A stretch of DNA of 64,000 bases from Bartonella henselae str. Houston-1 (lineage in GTDB: Bacteria > Pseudomonadota > Alphaproteobacteria > Rhizobiales > Rhizobiaceae), in contig NC_005956.1 of NCBI RefSeq assembly GCF_000046705.1, positions 806,001-870,000 on the forward strand. Reading direction: 5' to 3'. Every line of letters starts with the position of its first letter. Positions within the stretch are counted from its first letter, which is position 1. Positions 24,201-31,450 of this stretch are shown here, in pieces. A program made the translations under genes and the position numbers. The notes under the pieces are model-generated. The model saw only the letters and a program-made list of their open reading frames with translations. It ran no database searches and had not been told where the DNA came from.

Positions 24201-26309
24201 GGCGGTTTAAAAGGTTATGATCTCTATAACAAAGGCAAAGGTCTTTACAATGGGATGCAGGGTGGAGCAACCAAAGATGACCTTCTTAATATGGCGGATG
24301 TTTCAACCAGCATTACGGTAGACTTTAAAGCTGAAAAGGCAGAGGCATTTTCTCACACCTTCACCGCAGTAACAGATAGCATAGAAGCAGGGCGTGCCAT
24401 TAACATACATGCCAACAAAGGCAGCATCCATGGTATTGGTGCTGATCTTATCGCTGGCACAAACTCTCTGAACAATGATGAACAGAGCGGAAATATTAAT
24501 TTGGAAGCAGGACAAGATATCACCTTTGAAAGTGCGCAAAATAGGCAAAACACGCAAAACCATTCGCAAAATATTTCTGTAAATGTTGGTGTTGGCTACG
24601 GTTATGGGAGTGGCGGTTCAGGCTGGAGGGGCAATGCTTCTTTTGGAAAAGGAAAAGGCTCCAGTGAACAGGTACACCAGAAGAACAGCCATATTATAGG
24701 CACGGGCACTGTTCATAGCAACAGTGGGGGAAACACCACACTAGCGGGGGGTGTGGTTTCTGCAAACCGTGTAGAGATGGGTGTTGGTGGTGATTTCACC
24801 ATTACAAGCCACAGTGATACGGGACAAAGTTCCAGCAAGCAAAACTCTGTTTCTGTTGGCTTTAATGGTGGAAAAAAGGATGATGCGGCGACAACCAATC
24901 TTGCCTTGAACAAGGATAAAACCTCTAGCGATTATCACAGTGTTGTGGAACACTCCGGCATCAAAGCGGGTGATGGCGGTTTTGAGATCAACGTTAAAGA
25001 TACAACAACCCTGACCGGGGGGATTATCGACAGCAGTGCATCAGCCGACAAAAACAAACTGACCACCGGAACCATCACCACGAGTGATATTGCCAACAGT
25101 GCTAAAGCGCAAGCCAGCAGCCAGGGTTTAAGCCTTGCTACGGGTGGTCCCATGTCTCAGGGCAAATACGGTCTTGCGAAAAACATCGCCAAAAATGTCT
25201 TAGATCATGCAAAAGCCAAAGATTCACAGGAAGGGCAAACCAAAGCTGCTATCAGCAATGGCACCATCATCCTGACAGATGAGGTTGAGCAAAAGGCATT
25301 GACAGGACAAGATGTGGAACAAGTAATCGCCTCCCTTAACCGCGATACTGCCAACGCCCATAAGGGGGTACAACAGCTTGATGTTACCAAGCTGGAACAA
25401 ATTGTCCATGAAAACCGTGAAATGGCGACACAATTGCTGGAAGAAGGGTTTAAAGTTAGCAATGAAGCTTACAAAACCATGTTTATCAAAGAACATCCCA
25501 TCGCCGTGGTGGAGCGTGATGAACAGGGACATATCATCTATAAGACAGATGAAAATGGGGTACCTATAAGAGACGCTCGTGGACAAAAAATTCCGAAATC
25601 TCATTCTTTAACGGCTGAGGAGAAGGAACATTTGCAAGCTGGTTCTGATGGCAAGGTGCATGTGTCGTTCAATGGTATCTTTATACCACCAGAGGAAGCT
25701 GCTGTTTATGCCGAGCAACATGCTGTTAATAAAAATGAACCGCTTTATTTTGTGGTGTTTCCACAAGCCGATACGGCTCTCTCAGAACTTCTGGTAGCGG
25801 GGTATCAGAAGTTTCTGGAAAATAACTTTTGGGGTTTGACCAATTCAACACAAGAAGCAAAAGATCTGATGTCTCGCTATGGTAATACAGGGTTAGAACT
25901 TTATGCCCATAGTCGCGGTAGCATGACATTGGGGAATATGCTGTATTCTTTTCAACAACAAGGTGTGCACGGGATAGCTAACAAAAACACGACTATCAAT
26001 CTCTATGGACCAGCCTTTAATGTTTTAGTTGCATCCGATCTGTTAGGCTATGTGAGTGACGGCAAACAAACCACTGTTGGTTTTGATGGGCATAGATATG
26101 ATTTTGTCAGCCGATGGATTGGCGGTAATAGCTATACTTACAAGACAATTCTTGCAGACAGTAATGCTTGGAAAGAATGGTGGAGAGTGGTTACAAATCC
26201 CATAAGTTCCCATACCTGTCTTGGAGATGCGAGTGACGCGTGTAAAAAGCGCTATGGCTCATCTCATCGTGAACAATTTCCTTTAAGTAAAACAAGGAGT
26301 AAAAAATGA
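18270..26309 (+). CDS. FHA/CdiA-like two-partner-secretion exoprotein
   Basis: 2679 residues. An extended signal peptide ends near residue 49 (SALQA). A TPS domain (about 50-300) has the NPNGI motif at 162-166 and a CDGC pair. Long beta-helical FHA repeats follow to ~2200 (SGGDLA, LEAGQDI and GNITI-type strands). Residues ~2250-2420 match the pretoxin region of CdiA proteins (GGFEINVKDTTTLTGGIIDS, then SNGTIILTDEVEQKALTG, then ASLNRDTANAHKG). The last ~200 residues form a separate domain with an AHSRGS serine-hydrolase-like elbow (Ser2548) and a late SSH...C...C segment. It starts 5 bases after the transporter, and its stop overlaps the first lipoprotein ATG. It is probably a contact-dependent toxin delivery protein; plain adhesin function is the alternative. 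Confidence 0.9.
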   Translation: MMANTSMRYEKREQRATLLGVLVSSTMLKKVLFWGLGFSCLLAPSALQAQISVDAKANSAHRPDIVAAPNGVPSIDIVTPNSSGLSHNKYDDFNIGHVGVIWNNHAQEVGQSQLGGIMPGNPHLRFSGSAKVILNEVTSGKRSALNGPGEVFGKQADVIIANPNGISCDGCGFINTPHATLTTGVPEIDVSGFLKGFVVKGGEITFGARGANFFSGKGVVDVVDIVSRTVHFEGPVAGREIGVAAGTGNFDYASRQMKALTDITGKPEYAIDGSALGALQADQIKLVATEKGVGVRMRHDMAANAGQLHLSADGKISLQNAFGHRGVVLKSKSQSVLAKHIASKKHIEIAAKKDVTLETIGADGHFIAEAQEGLLTIAGQATSGGNMQLSSREAIKVSGLGAGADIAFATGGDLTIGGTILSGGNLKAHAGGDIRAHLLAGGVDMAATGAAGKLVLGSHGGVDLQSVGGIIDAESIYGAGEITLVSHNGVSVSQFLQSHDNVAIHTQPDAGVHFGQLIAYGRADIDGGAVDFSSLMTGGDAVLKVRNLEAGTLMTGGDFVQSSVFGKLILHEKGSLSITAQRGIKVGHIISGENIALFAGNDIYYDQVIGYGSTTLTSGSGGISVENVLSAMGDVRLTANTLDLSKNCSHIYTPQTLYLKGDHIDVSGSELTYGGLDFQSTNALDIQHARLQAVTDKGGSGDIVFRAPGIMTDKETSVLAARDFTIKTGKLHNSGQLAAGQNLAFSVTGDATNSKTGLVYVKGNGALKVDGALLNDFGAIVAEGDLSFTNLGGTGKSLSLVNKAGLIQAGGNLNIQTKTLQNEADSIPEMKEKKEYSDLSFQRPEGADQLSDGMLYQDGPNLWGKGHEHQSHTGPFKGHVKIFLDTPLWNSKEGTYGTATLKDGSVYKAFTWEFEPVYDQKSVKRYRWDNWSHMTEETVTQAFSHKPAVQGMIQSTGDLIIHADNIENNYSIMRAGGNADIYVSVLTNVGATAYKNTYLGCKVHTDAYCYGYKADGSRDVSLDIANGTFRQTGSEVLDTVSGLVQAGGTLNLVVNTLNNTAAEGSITGDAHFEAKAVGGNPLEALSGLTGAGALFTPKVDLNNSGEPSEGLPLPKPQSGGVGGTLPQQNFLYETRAEFLDVGKFYGSAYFLNRIGYNPDREIFFLGDAYFEKQLVEKQMRDLVGQGLGKGSFIPGSDAIEQVKTLLDVGADYVKANNLVFGEALSEEQLASLEAPMVIYVRQRIKGMDVYAPVLYIPEKDSASFVSAGALIMGDDVNITSQNTSTSTVTNSGRIAANHQLHVHGGDILSQGGHFAAGSDAVLLAENNIHLDAGRTMVDGVETVLNTNALSAGGNATVLAKKDMTASGVKISTGGDLAMATEQGNLTIGAIKTTDHDAQGNASMHQQSEVNSGGSTTLSSGKDLNILGSEVQTKDNLFLQAKDTVSLDATRNSANSYRGDHTSHVAVHNGSYLSSGKETTVLSGKDIRVFASDIDAKGNVALGAQGNITIDTKSDEMEYHLQGTNLKVDMQASRAVGSSINAGGDFTAIAGQDGTPHDLTITGSAVTADGKVELKASNAILITNAENSLQYEMSYHKKGGVFSSSKSQHNKIDAAQVVGSLISGGKGVALDSANNTEIVASIFTAGKPGEKTPEEQAKADMTIHSGGNILIKGAQEKYNQQQQSSTSSVLHEKSSDNSEAHTTTVSSILGATGNIVLDAQGDATLTASHMIANEDINVAGQSVTIDGMTDHHSSHSETHETGFGVGSGKGFVSIYGSESKTENEESFEHQGSSLNGKNITITAKKEDVNVVGSDFSAGEDIKLSAVHNVNVLPGHKSHSASTQEERSGFGFQFEKNRSGASVGVGVASAKDTGDQWEKSNTPSNFKAGRDVQINAGNDVNLQATNVSANRDVNIDAGNNITLETSYDISKAEEKHEKSFAGVTGSVNVGILGTVQDIRDAVKRAKNKDNKHHIINGLLGGLKGYDLYNKGKGLYNGMQGGATKDDLLNMADVSTSITVDFKAEKAEAFSHTFTAVTDSIEAGRAINIHANKGSIHGIGADLIAGTNSLNNDEQSGNINLEAGQDITFESAQNRQNTQNHSQNISVNVGVGYGYGSGGSGWRGNASFGKGKGSSEQVHQKNSHIIGTGTVHSNSGGNTTLAGGVVSANRVEMGVGGDFTITSHSDTGQSSSKQNSVSVGFNGGKKDDAATTNLALNKDKTSSDYHSVVEHSGIKAGDGGFEINVKDTTTLTGGIIDSSASADKNKLTTGTITTSDIANSAKAQASSQGLSLATGGPMSQGKYGLAKNIAKNVLDHAKAKDSQEGQTKAAISNGTIILTDEVEQKALTGQDVEQVIASLNRDTANAHKGVQQLDVTKLEQIVHENREMATQLLEEGFKVSNEAYKTMFIKEHPIAVVERDEQGHIIYKTDENGVPIRDARGQKIPKSHSLTAEEKEHLQAGSDGKVHVSFNGIFIPPEEAAVYAEQHAVNKNEPLYFVVFPQADTALSELLVAGYQKFLENNFWGLTNSTQEAKDLMSRYGNTGLELYAHSRGSMTLGNMLYSFQQQGVHGIANKNTTINLYGPAFNVLVASDLLGYVSDGKQTTVGFDGHRYDFVSRWIGGNSYTYKTILADSNAWKEWWRVVTNPISSHTCLGDASDACKKRYGSSHREQFPLSKTRSKK
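24591..26186 (+). repeat. 1.6-kb direct repeat, copy 1 (exoprotein C-terminus)
   Basis: Nearly identical to 29736-31331 at a constant offset of 5145 bases, with no length differences seen. Divergence is concentrated in short patches (around 24970-25010 and 25515-25590) and after 26186, where the two toxin tails differ. Confidence 0.9.
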
Positions 26310-26722
26310 AAAAAACTCTAAAGCTATTAGGTGCGGTAATTTTGTTTATCATAACAGGATGTCAGTTTAACAAACCTCCTCCAGGGTACATCGCTATGTG
26401 GGAGAAAAATGGTGTTACTGATTTTACTGAGGTAGGAAAAGCCTTGTTAGAATGTGGCATGCCAACCCCTTATGATCGCGATCCAGAAAACCAAAAGCTA
26501 AGTCCTAATGATATGGTCTCCATTGATGCTTGCATGGTTCAATCAGGATTCCGCTATAAAGATGAAGAGGTAGAAAGAGCGGGAGGGTGGTGTTATACTT
26601 TTAGAGCCGAAAACCTTCCAAATTGTCGTCCTGGCGTTGTCTTCCCACAGCGCAGTGTCAAAAAGCGCTTGAACAGCCCTTTTTGTAAAAAATATAAAAA
26701 TGCACCTGAATGCCAACCTTAA
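26306..26722 (+). CDS. Small lipoprotein 1, candidate immunity protein
   Basis: 138 residues. It has a lipoprotein signal with lipobox ITGC (Cys19). The mature part contains conserved motifs shared by all seven copies: W-K-G near the start, KALLECGMP, a DACMVQSGF segment, and a cysteine-rich end (CYTFRAENLP, then CRPG, RSVKKRLNSPFCKKYKN, and EC). ATG overlaps the exoprotein TGA by 4 bases, so the two are translationally coupled. The place directly after a CdiA-like C-terminus is that of an immunity gene. A lipid-anchored periplasmic location suits protection against a hydrolase acting on the envelope. Function is inferred. Confidence 0.8.
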   Translation: MKKTLKLLGAVILFIITGCQFNKPPPGYIAMWEKNGVTDFTEVGKALLECGMPTPYDRDPENQKLSPNDMVSIDACMVQSGFRYKDEEVERAGGWCYTFRAENLPNCRPGVVFPQRSVKKRLNSPFCKKYKNAPECQP

Positions 26723-26903
26723 ATATTGCTGTTTGTGGAAACTACAATCCCCACATTCATGTGTTCCCATGCCTGTGTGGGATTGTTCTCTTCATCCACC
26801 ATCTCAATATTGTTCACCGTTGTTTGAAACAGCGGTGGCAGAAAATATCAACAGGCTTTCAAGCCATTGCATTAAAAAGAAATCCATTCAAAGAGGGGAA
26901 AAA
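26723..26903 (+). repeat. Tandem-array spacer, copy 1
   Basis: A ~180-bp spacer almost identical to 27321-27500, 27915-28094 and 28500-28680. It contains an imperfect hairpin (ACAATCCCCACA at 26744 with TGTGGGATTGT at 26776) and ends with a conserved AGAGGGGAAAA Shine-Dalgarno for the next lipoprotein. Short frames inside it recur only because the DNA is repeated. Confidence 0.85.
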
Positions 26904-27320
26904 ATGAAACAAACTCTAAGACTATTAGGTGGCTTAGCTCTGTTAAGTATTGCAGGATGTCAGTTTAATAAACCTCCTCCAGGATACTTGACTGCGTGGG
27001 AGAAAAATGGTGTTACTGATTTTACTGAGGTAGGAAAAGCCTTGTTAGAATGTGGCATGCCAAGCCTTATTGATGCCGATTCAGAAAACATAAAGAATAG
27101 CATTAATGCAAAAGCAACAATTTATGCTTGCATGATCCAATCAGGATTCCGCTATAAAGATGAAGAGGTAGCAAGAGCGGGAGGGCCATGTTACACTTTT
27201 AGAGCCGAAAATCTTCCGATTTGTCGTCCTGGCGCTGTCATCCCAAAGCGCAGTGTCAAGAAGCGCTTGAACAGCCCTTTTTGTAAAAAATATAAAAATG
27301 CACCTGAATGCCAACCTTAA
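26904..27320 (+). CDS. Small lipoprotein 2 of the array
   Basis: 138 residues from ATG 26904, preceded by AGAGGGG; a longer upstream frame is spacer sequence and is rejected. The lipobox is IAGC at Cys19. It is very close to lipoprotein 1 at both ends. The central segment differs (SLIDADSENIKNSINAKATIYACMIQ), so variation is concentrated in the middle. It probably has its own translation start but shares the operon transcript. Confidence 0.78.
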   Translation: MKQTLRLLGGLALLSIAGCQFNKPPPGYLTAWEKNGVTDFTEVGKALLECGMPSLIDADSENIKNSINAKATIYACMIQSGFRYKDEEVARAGGPCYTFRAENLPICRPGAVIPKRSVKKRLNSPFCKKYKNAPECQP

Positions 27321-27500
27321 ATATTGCTGTTTGTGGAAACTACAATCCCCACATTCATGTGTTCCCATGCTTGTGTGGGATTGTTCTCTTCATCCACCAT
27401 CTCAATATTGTTCACCGTTGTTTGAAACAGCGGTGGCAGAAAATATCAACAGGCTTTCAAGCCATTGCATTAAAAAGAAATCCATTCAAAGAGGGGAAAA
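27321..27500 (+). repeat. Tandem-array spacer, copy 2
   Basis: Near-identical copy of 26723-26903, with the same hairpin and Shine-Dalgarno. Confidence 0.85.
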
Positions 27501-27914
27501 ATGAAACAAACTCTAAGACTATTAGGTGCTGTAACTTTATTAGGTATTGCAGGATGTCAGTTTAATAAAACTCCCACATCATCTATAGGAGCATGGGAGA
27601 AGCCAGGAGCAGATTTTACTGAGGTAGGAAAAGCCTTGTTAGAATGTGGCATGCCAACCCCTTATTATACCGATCCAGAAAACCAAAAGCTAAGTCCTAA
27701 TGATATGGTCTCCATTGATGCTTGCATGGTTCAAGCAGGATTCCGCTATAAAGATGAAGAGGTAGCAAGAGCGGGAGGGCCATGTTACACTTTTAGAGCC
27801 GAAAATCTTCCGATTTGTCGTCCTGGCGCTGTCATCCCAAAGCGCAGTGTCAAAAAGCGCTTGAACAGCCCTTTTTGTAAAAAATATAAAAATGCACCTG
27901 AATGCCAACCTTAA
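27501..27914 (+). CDS. Small lipoprotein 3 of the array
   Basis: 137 residues with a Cys19 lipobox (IAGC). The segment after the lipid anchor (KTPTSSIGAWEKPGADFTEV) differs from copies 1 and 2 and resembles copy 7. The middle (YYTDPENQKLSPNDMVSID) matches copy 1 and the 3' half matches copy 2. The mosaic pattern shows exchange between members. Confidence 0.78.
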   Translation: MKQTLRLLGAVTLLGIAGCQFNKTPTSSIGAWEKPGADFTEVGKALLECGMPTPYYTDPENQKLSPNDMVSIDACMVQAGFRYKDEEVARAGGPCYTFRAENLPICRPGAVIPKRSVKKRLNSPFCKKYKNAPECQP

Positions 27915-28094
27915 ATTTTTCTGTTTGTGGAAACTACAATCCCCACATTCATGTGTTCCCATGCTTGTGTGGGATTGTTCTCTTCATCCACCATCTCAAT
28001 ATTGTTCACCGTTGTTTGAAACAGCGGTGGCAGAAAATATCAACAGGCTTTCAAGCCATTGCATTAAAAAGAAGTCCATTCAAAGAGGGGAAAA
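27915..28094 (+). repeat. Tandem-array spacer, copy 3
   Basis: Near-identical spacer with the same hairpin and Shine-Dalgarno. Confidence 0.85.
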
Positions 28095-28499
28095 ATGAAG
28101 AAAACTCTAAAGCTATTAGGTGCGGTAATTTTGTTTATCATAACAGGATGTCAATTTAACAAACCTCCTCTAGGAGAGGTGGCTACGTGGGAGAAAAATG
28201 GTGTTACTGATTTTACTGAGGTAGGAAAAGCCTTGTTAGAATGTGGCATGCCAAGCCTTATTGATGCCGATTCAGAAAACAGAAAACTCAGCTACAATGC
28301 ATGGGCAACTATTGATGCCTGTATGGTTCAAGCTGGTTTTCGTGATAAAGTGGGAGGGGGGAGTTGGTGTGAGAATCATAAAGTCGAAAATCTTCCGATT
28401 TGTCGTCCTGGCGCTGTCATCCCAAAGCGCAGTGTCAAAAAGCGCTTGAACAGCCCTTTTTGTAAAAAGCATCCAGAACAATATGAATGCTATCCTTAA
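28095..28499 (+). CDS. Small lipoprotein 4 of the array
   Basis: 134 residues with a Cys19 lipobox (ITGC). The N-terminal third is like copy 1 and the 'SLIDADSENRKLS' segment like copy 2. A distinct segment around residues 85-100 (FRDKVGGGSWCENHKVENLP) and a changed C-terminus (CKKHPEQYECYP) follow. The cysteine framework is kept. Confidence 0.77.
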   Translation: MKKTLKLLGAVILFIITGCQFNKPPLGEVATWEKNGVTDFTEVGKALLECGMPSLIDADSENRKLSYNAWATIDACMVQAGFRDKVGGGSWCENHKVENLPICRPGAVIPKRSVKKRLNSPFCKKHPEQYECYP

Positions 28500-28680
28500 A
28501 TATTGCTGTTTGTGGAAACTACAATCCCCACATTCATGTGTTCCCATGCCTGTGTGGGATTGTTCTCTTCATCCACCATCTCAATATTGTTCACCGTTGT
28601 TTTAAACAGCGATGGCAGAAAATATCAACAGGCTTTCAAGCCATTGCATTAAAAAGAAGTCCATTCAAAGAGGAGAAAGA
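28500..28680 (+). repeat. Tandem-array spacer, copy 4
   Basis: Near-identical spacer, with the Shine-Dalgarno altered to AGAGGAGAAAG before the chimeric lipoprotein gene. Confidence 0.83.
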
Positions 28681-29130
28681 ATGAAAAAAATCTTGAAACT
28701 ATTAAGCTGTGTAGTTGTCTTAACTATAGCTGGATGTCTTAATCAACCACCTCCATCTACTTTAGCATTGTGGGAAAAACCAGGTGCCGATAAAGCGATG
28801 ACCCAACAAGCCTTGACAAAATGTGGTTGGAAACCAGTCTATGCTTCTTCTGACGACATGAATTCCTATGCCAGCGAATTTGCCTCCGTTTATGAGTGCA
28901 TGAAAAAAGCCGGTTTTCGGTATAAATTGCAAGATTCAAAAGGGATCTATTTTTCACCGTCTGCGAAAAGTGGCTCGTTCCTCAGCAATTTAATGGTAGC
29001 AGGATATCAGCAGTTTATGGAGAATGACAGCTTTGGTGTGAGCAATTCAACGAAACATGAAAGAGAGCTTATGCTTCGTATTGAAAAGGAGAAGAAACGC
29101 CAGAAAACAAAAAAATCTTTACAACGATAA
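28681..29130 (+). CDS. Chimeric lipoprotein 5: immunity-like N-terminus fused to a toxin-domain fragment
   Basis: 149 residues. Residues 1-85 are a divergent member of the lipoprotein family (lipobox IAGC at Cys19, LALWEKPGAD, then ECMKKAGFRYK). Residues ~98-133 (FLSNLMVAGYQQFMENDSFG, then SNSTKHERELML) are homologous to the exoprotein segment ALSELLVAGYQKFLENNFWG, then TNSTQEAKDLM, just before its AHSRGS motif. The cysteine-rich lipoprotein tail is lost and a lysine-rich end replaces it. It was probably produced by recombination between an immunity gene and a toxin end. It may be nonfunctional, a decoy, or a new activity. Confidence 0.78.
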   Translation: MKKILKLLSCVVVLTIAGCLNQPPPSTLALWEKPGADKAMTQQALTKCGWKPVYASSDDMNSYASEFASVYECMKKAGFRYKLQDSKGIYFSPSAKSGSFLSNLMVAGYQQFMENDSFGVSNSTKHERELMLRIEKEKKRQKTKKSLQR

Positions 29131-29135
29131 CCATT

Positions 29136-29175
29136 AACACTCCGCCATCTCTTTTTGTTTGGGATGGCGGGGGTG
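29136..29175 (+). terminator. Rho-independent terminator after lipoprotein 5
   Basis: A GC-rich stem (AACACTCCGCCATC pairing with GATGGCGGGGGTGTT) is followed by TTTTCTT. This spacer differs from the other four in its first half, which shows that this copy arose separately. Confidence 0.65.
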
Positions 29176-29293
29176 TTTTCTTGATCAATCATCTCAATAT
29201 TGTTCACCGTTATTTTAAACAGCGGTGACAGAAAATATCAACAGGCTTTCAAGCCATTTCATTAAAAAGAAATCCATTCAAAGAGGGGAAAAA

Positions 29294-29701
29294 ATGAAGA
29301 AAACTTTACAATTATTGAGCTGTATAGCTTTGCTTATTGTGGCGGGATGTAATATGTTCGATGAGCAATTGGCTTTGGATATGTGGGCAAAGCCAGGAGC
29401 AGATCAACTTGAGGTCAAAAAAGCCCTTTTGGAATGTGGCATGCCAAGCCCTTACAATGATAGTATGAACTCAAAAGATTTAAGCATGAATGCAAATGCT
29501 GCGGTTAATATGTGTCTTGTGAAAGCAGGATTTTATCATAAACTTTTTAAGGTTGGATTGCGAGACAGGTGTCATAATTATAATGCCGAAGATCTTCCTA
29601 TATGTGTTCCTGGTTCTGTTATTCCGAAGCGAAGTGTTGAGAGACGTTTAAAGAGCGCTTATTGTCAAAAATATAAAAATAAACCAGAGTGCCAACCCTA
29701 A
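29294..29701 (+). CDS. Small lipoprotein 6 of the array (divergent)
   Basis: 135 residues from ATG 29294, after AGAGGGG. The lipobox is VAGC at Cys19. It keeps the family frame (MWAKPGADQLEVKKALLECGMPSPY, VNMCLVKAGF, RDRCHNYNAEDLPICVPG and RSVERRLKSAYCQKYKN) but is the most diverged complete member. It stands directly before the orphan exoprotein end (14 bases), so it is the upstream neighbour of that cassette, not its likely partner. Confidence 0.77.
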   Translation: MKKTLQLLSCIALLIVAGCNMFDEQLALDMWAKPGADQLEVKKALLECGMPSPYNDSMNSKDLSMNANAAVNMCLVKAGFYHKLFKVGLRDRCHNYNAEDLPICVPGSVIPKRSVERRLKSAYCQKYKNKPECQP

Positions 29702-29714
29702 CAACCAACAGCAT

Positions 29715-31430
29715 TTGCAAAGTGCTTCAATGAGTGTTGGCTACGGTTATGGGAGTGGCGGTTCAGGCTGGAGGGGCAATGCTTCTTTTGGAAAAGGAAG
29801 AGGCTCCAGTGAACAGGTACACCAGAAGAACAGCCATATTATAGGCACGGGCACTGTTCATAGCAACAGTGGGGGAAACACCACACTAGCGGGGGGTGTG
29901 GTTTCTGCAAACCGTGTAGAGATGGGTGTTGGTGGTGATTTCACCATTACAAGCCACAGTGATACGGGACAAAGTTCCAGCAAGCAAAACTCTGTTTCTG
30001 TTGGCTTTAATGGTGGAAAAAAGGATGATGCGGCGACAACCAATCTTGCCTTGAACAAGGATAAAACCTTTAGCGATTATCACAGTGTTGTGGAACACTC
30101 CGGCATCAAAGCGGGTGATGGCGGCTTTGATATTACAGTGGCAGGTGCAACAACCCTGACCGGGGGGATTATCGACAGCAGCGCATCAGCCGACAAAAAC
30201 AAACTGACCACCGGAACCATCACCACGAGTGATATTGCCAACAGTGCTAAAGCGCAAGCCAGCAGCCAGGGTTTAAGCCTTGCTACGGGTGGTCCCATGT
30301 CTCAGGGCAAATACGGTCTTGCGAAAAACATCGCCAAAAATGTCTTAGATCATGCAAAAGCCAAAGATTCACAGGAAGGGCAAACCAAAGCTGCTATCAG
30401 CAATGGCACCATCATCCTGACAGATGAGGTTGAGCAAAAGGCATTGACAGGGCAAGATGTGGAACAAGCAATCGCCTCCCTTAACCGCGATACTGCCAAC
30501 GCCCATAAGGGGGTACAACAGCTTGATGTTGCCAAGCTGGAACAAATTGTCCATGAAAACCGTGAAATGGCGACACAATTGCTGGAAGAAGGGTTTAAAG
30601 TTAGCAATGAAGCTTACAAAACCATGTTTATCAAAGAACATCCCATCGCCGTGGTCGACCGTGATGAACAGGGACATATCATCTATGAAACAGATGCAAA
30701 TGGGGAGCCTATAGAAAACGCTCGTGGACAAAATATTCCGAAATCTCATTCTTTAACGGCTGAGGAGAAGGAACATTTGCAAGCCGGTTCTGATGGCAAG
30801 GTGCATGTGTCGTTCAATGGCATCTTTACACCCCCAGAGGAAGCTGCTGTTTATGCCGAGCAACATGCTGTTAATAAAAATGAACCGCTTTATTTTGTGG
30901 TGTTTCCACAAGCCGATACGGCTCTCTCAGAACTTCTGGTAGCGGGGTATCAGAAGTTACTGGAAAATAACTTTTGGGGTTTGACCAATTCAACACAAGA
31001 AGCAAAAGATCTGATGTCTCGCTATGGTAATACAGGGTTAGAACTTTATGCCCATAGTCGCGGTAGCATGACATTGGGGAATATGCTGTATTCTTTTCAA
31101 CAACAAGGTGTGCACGGGATAGCTAACAAAAACACGACTATCAATCTCTATGGACCAGCCTTTAATGTTTTAGTTGCATCCGATCTGTTAGGCTATGTGA
31201 GTGACGGCAAACAAACCACTGTTGGTTTTGATGGGCATAGATATGATTTTGTCAGCCGATGGATTGGCGGTAATAGCTATACTTACAAGACAATTCCTTC
31301 AGACAGTAATGCTTGGAAAGAATGGTGGAGAATGTTTACAGATCCTGACAATCCTCATACTTGTCTTGGAGATGCAAATCTTAATTGTATTAGTATGTAT
31401 GGTTCATCTCATTTAAAACAAAAACCTTGA
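29715..31430 (+). pseudogene. Orphan CdiA-type C-terminal cassette (second toxin end)
   Basis: A 571-codon frame equal to the last ~540 residues of the exoprotein: FHA tail, pretoxin region, and serine-hydrolase-like domain with AHSRGS (Ser448 of this frame). It lacks signal peptide, TPS domain and most repeats, and I see no Shine-Dalgarno before TTG 29715 or ATG 29730. Residual in-frame codons upstream (NNQQHLQSAS) look like FHA repeat sequence, so the cassette was cut from a full gene. The tail differs from copy 1 after WKEWWR (FTDPDNPHTCLGDANLNC). Orphan toxin ends of this kind are known in cdi loci as recombination reserves. It is intact as a frame but probably silent alone. Confidence 0.8.
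29736..31331 (+). repeat. 1.6-kb direct repeat, copy 2
   Basis: Partner of 24591-26186. Homologous recombination between the copies would delete the lipoprotein array and swap the toxin tail of the full-length exoprotein. Confidence 0.9.
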
Positions 31431-31450
31431 ATTAAATCATGGAGTAAAAA

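Noticed and set aside
18581..25929. Many 60-126 codon frames antisense to the exoprotein
   Set aside because: They mirror the repetitive coding strand of a clearly real gene, lack ribosome-binding sites, and recur at both copies of the 1.6-kb repeat only because the DNA is duplicated.
26543..28684. Recurring 65-91 codon frames on both strands in and around the lipoprotein spacers
   Set aside because: They repeat with the spacers and run out of the lipoprotein genes in other frames; composition and start sites do not support real proteins.
26306..29701. Possible CRISPR array (regular repeats)
   Set aside because: The ~0.6-kb period consists of complete coding units with ribosome-binding sites; there are no short repeats with unique ~30-base spacers.
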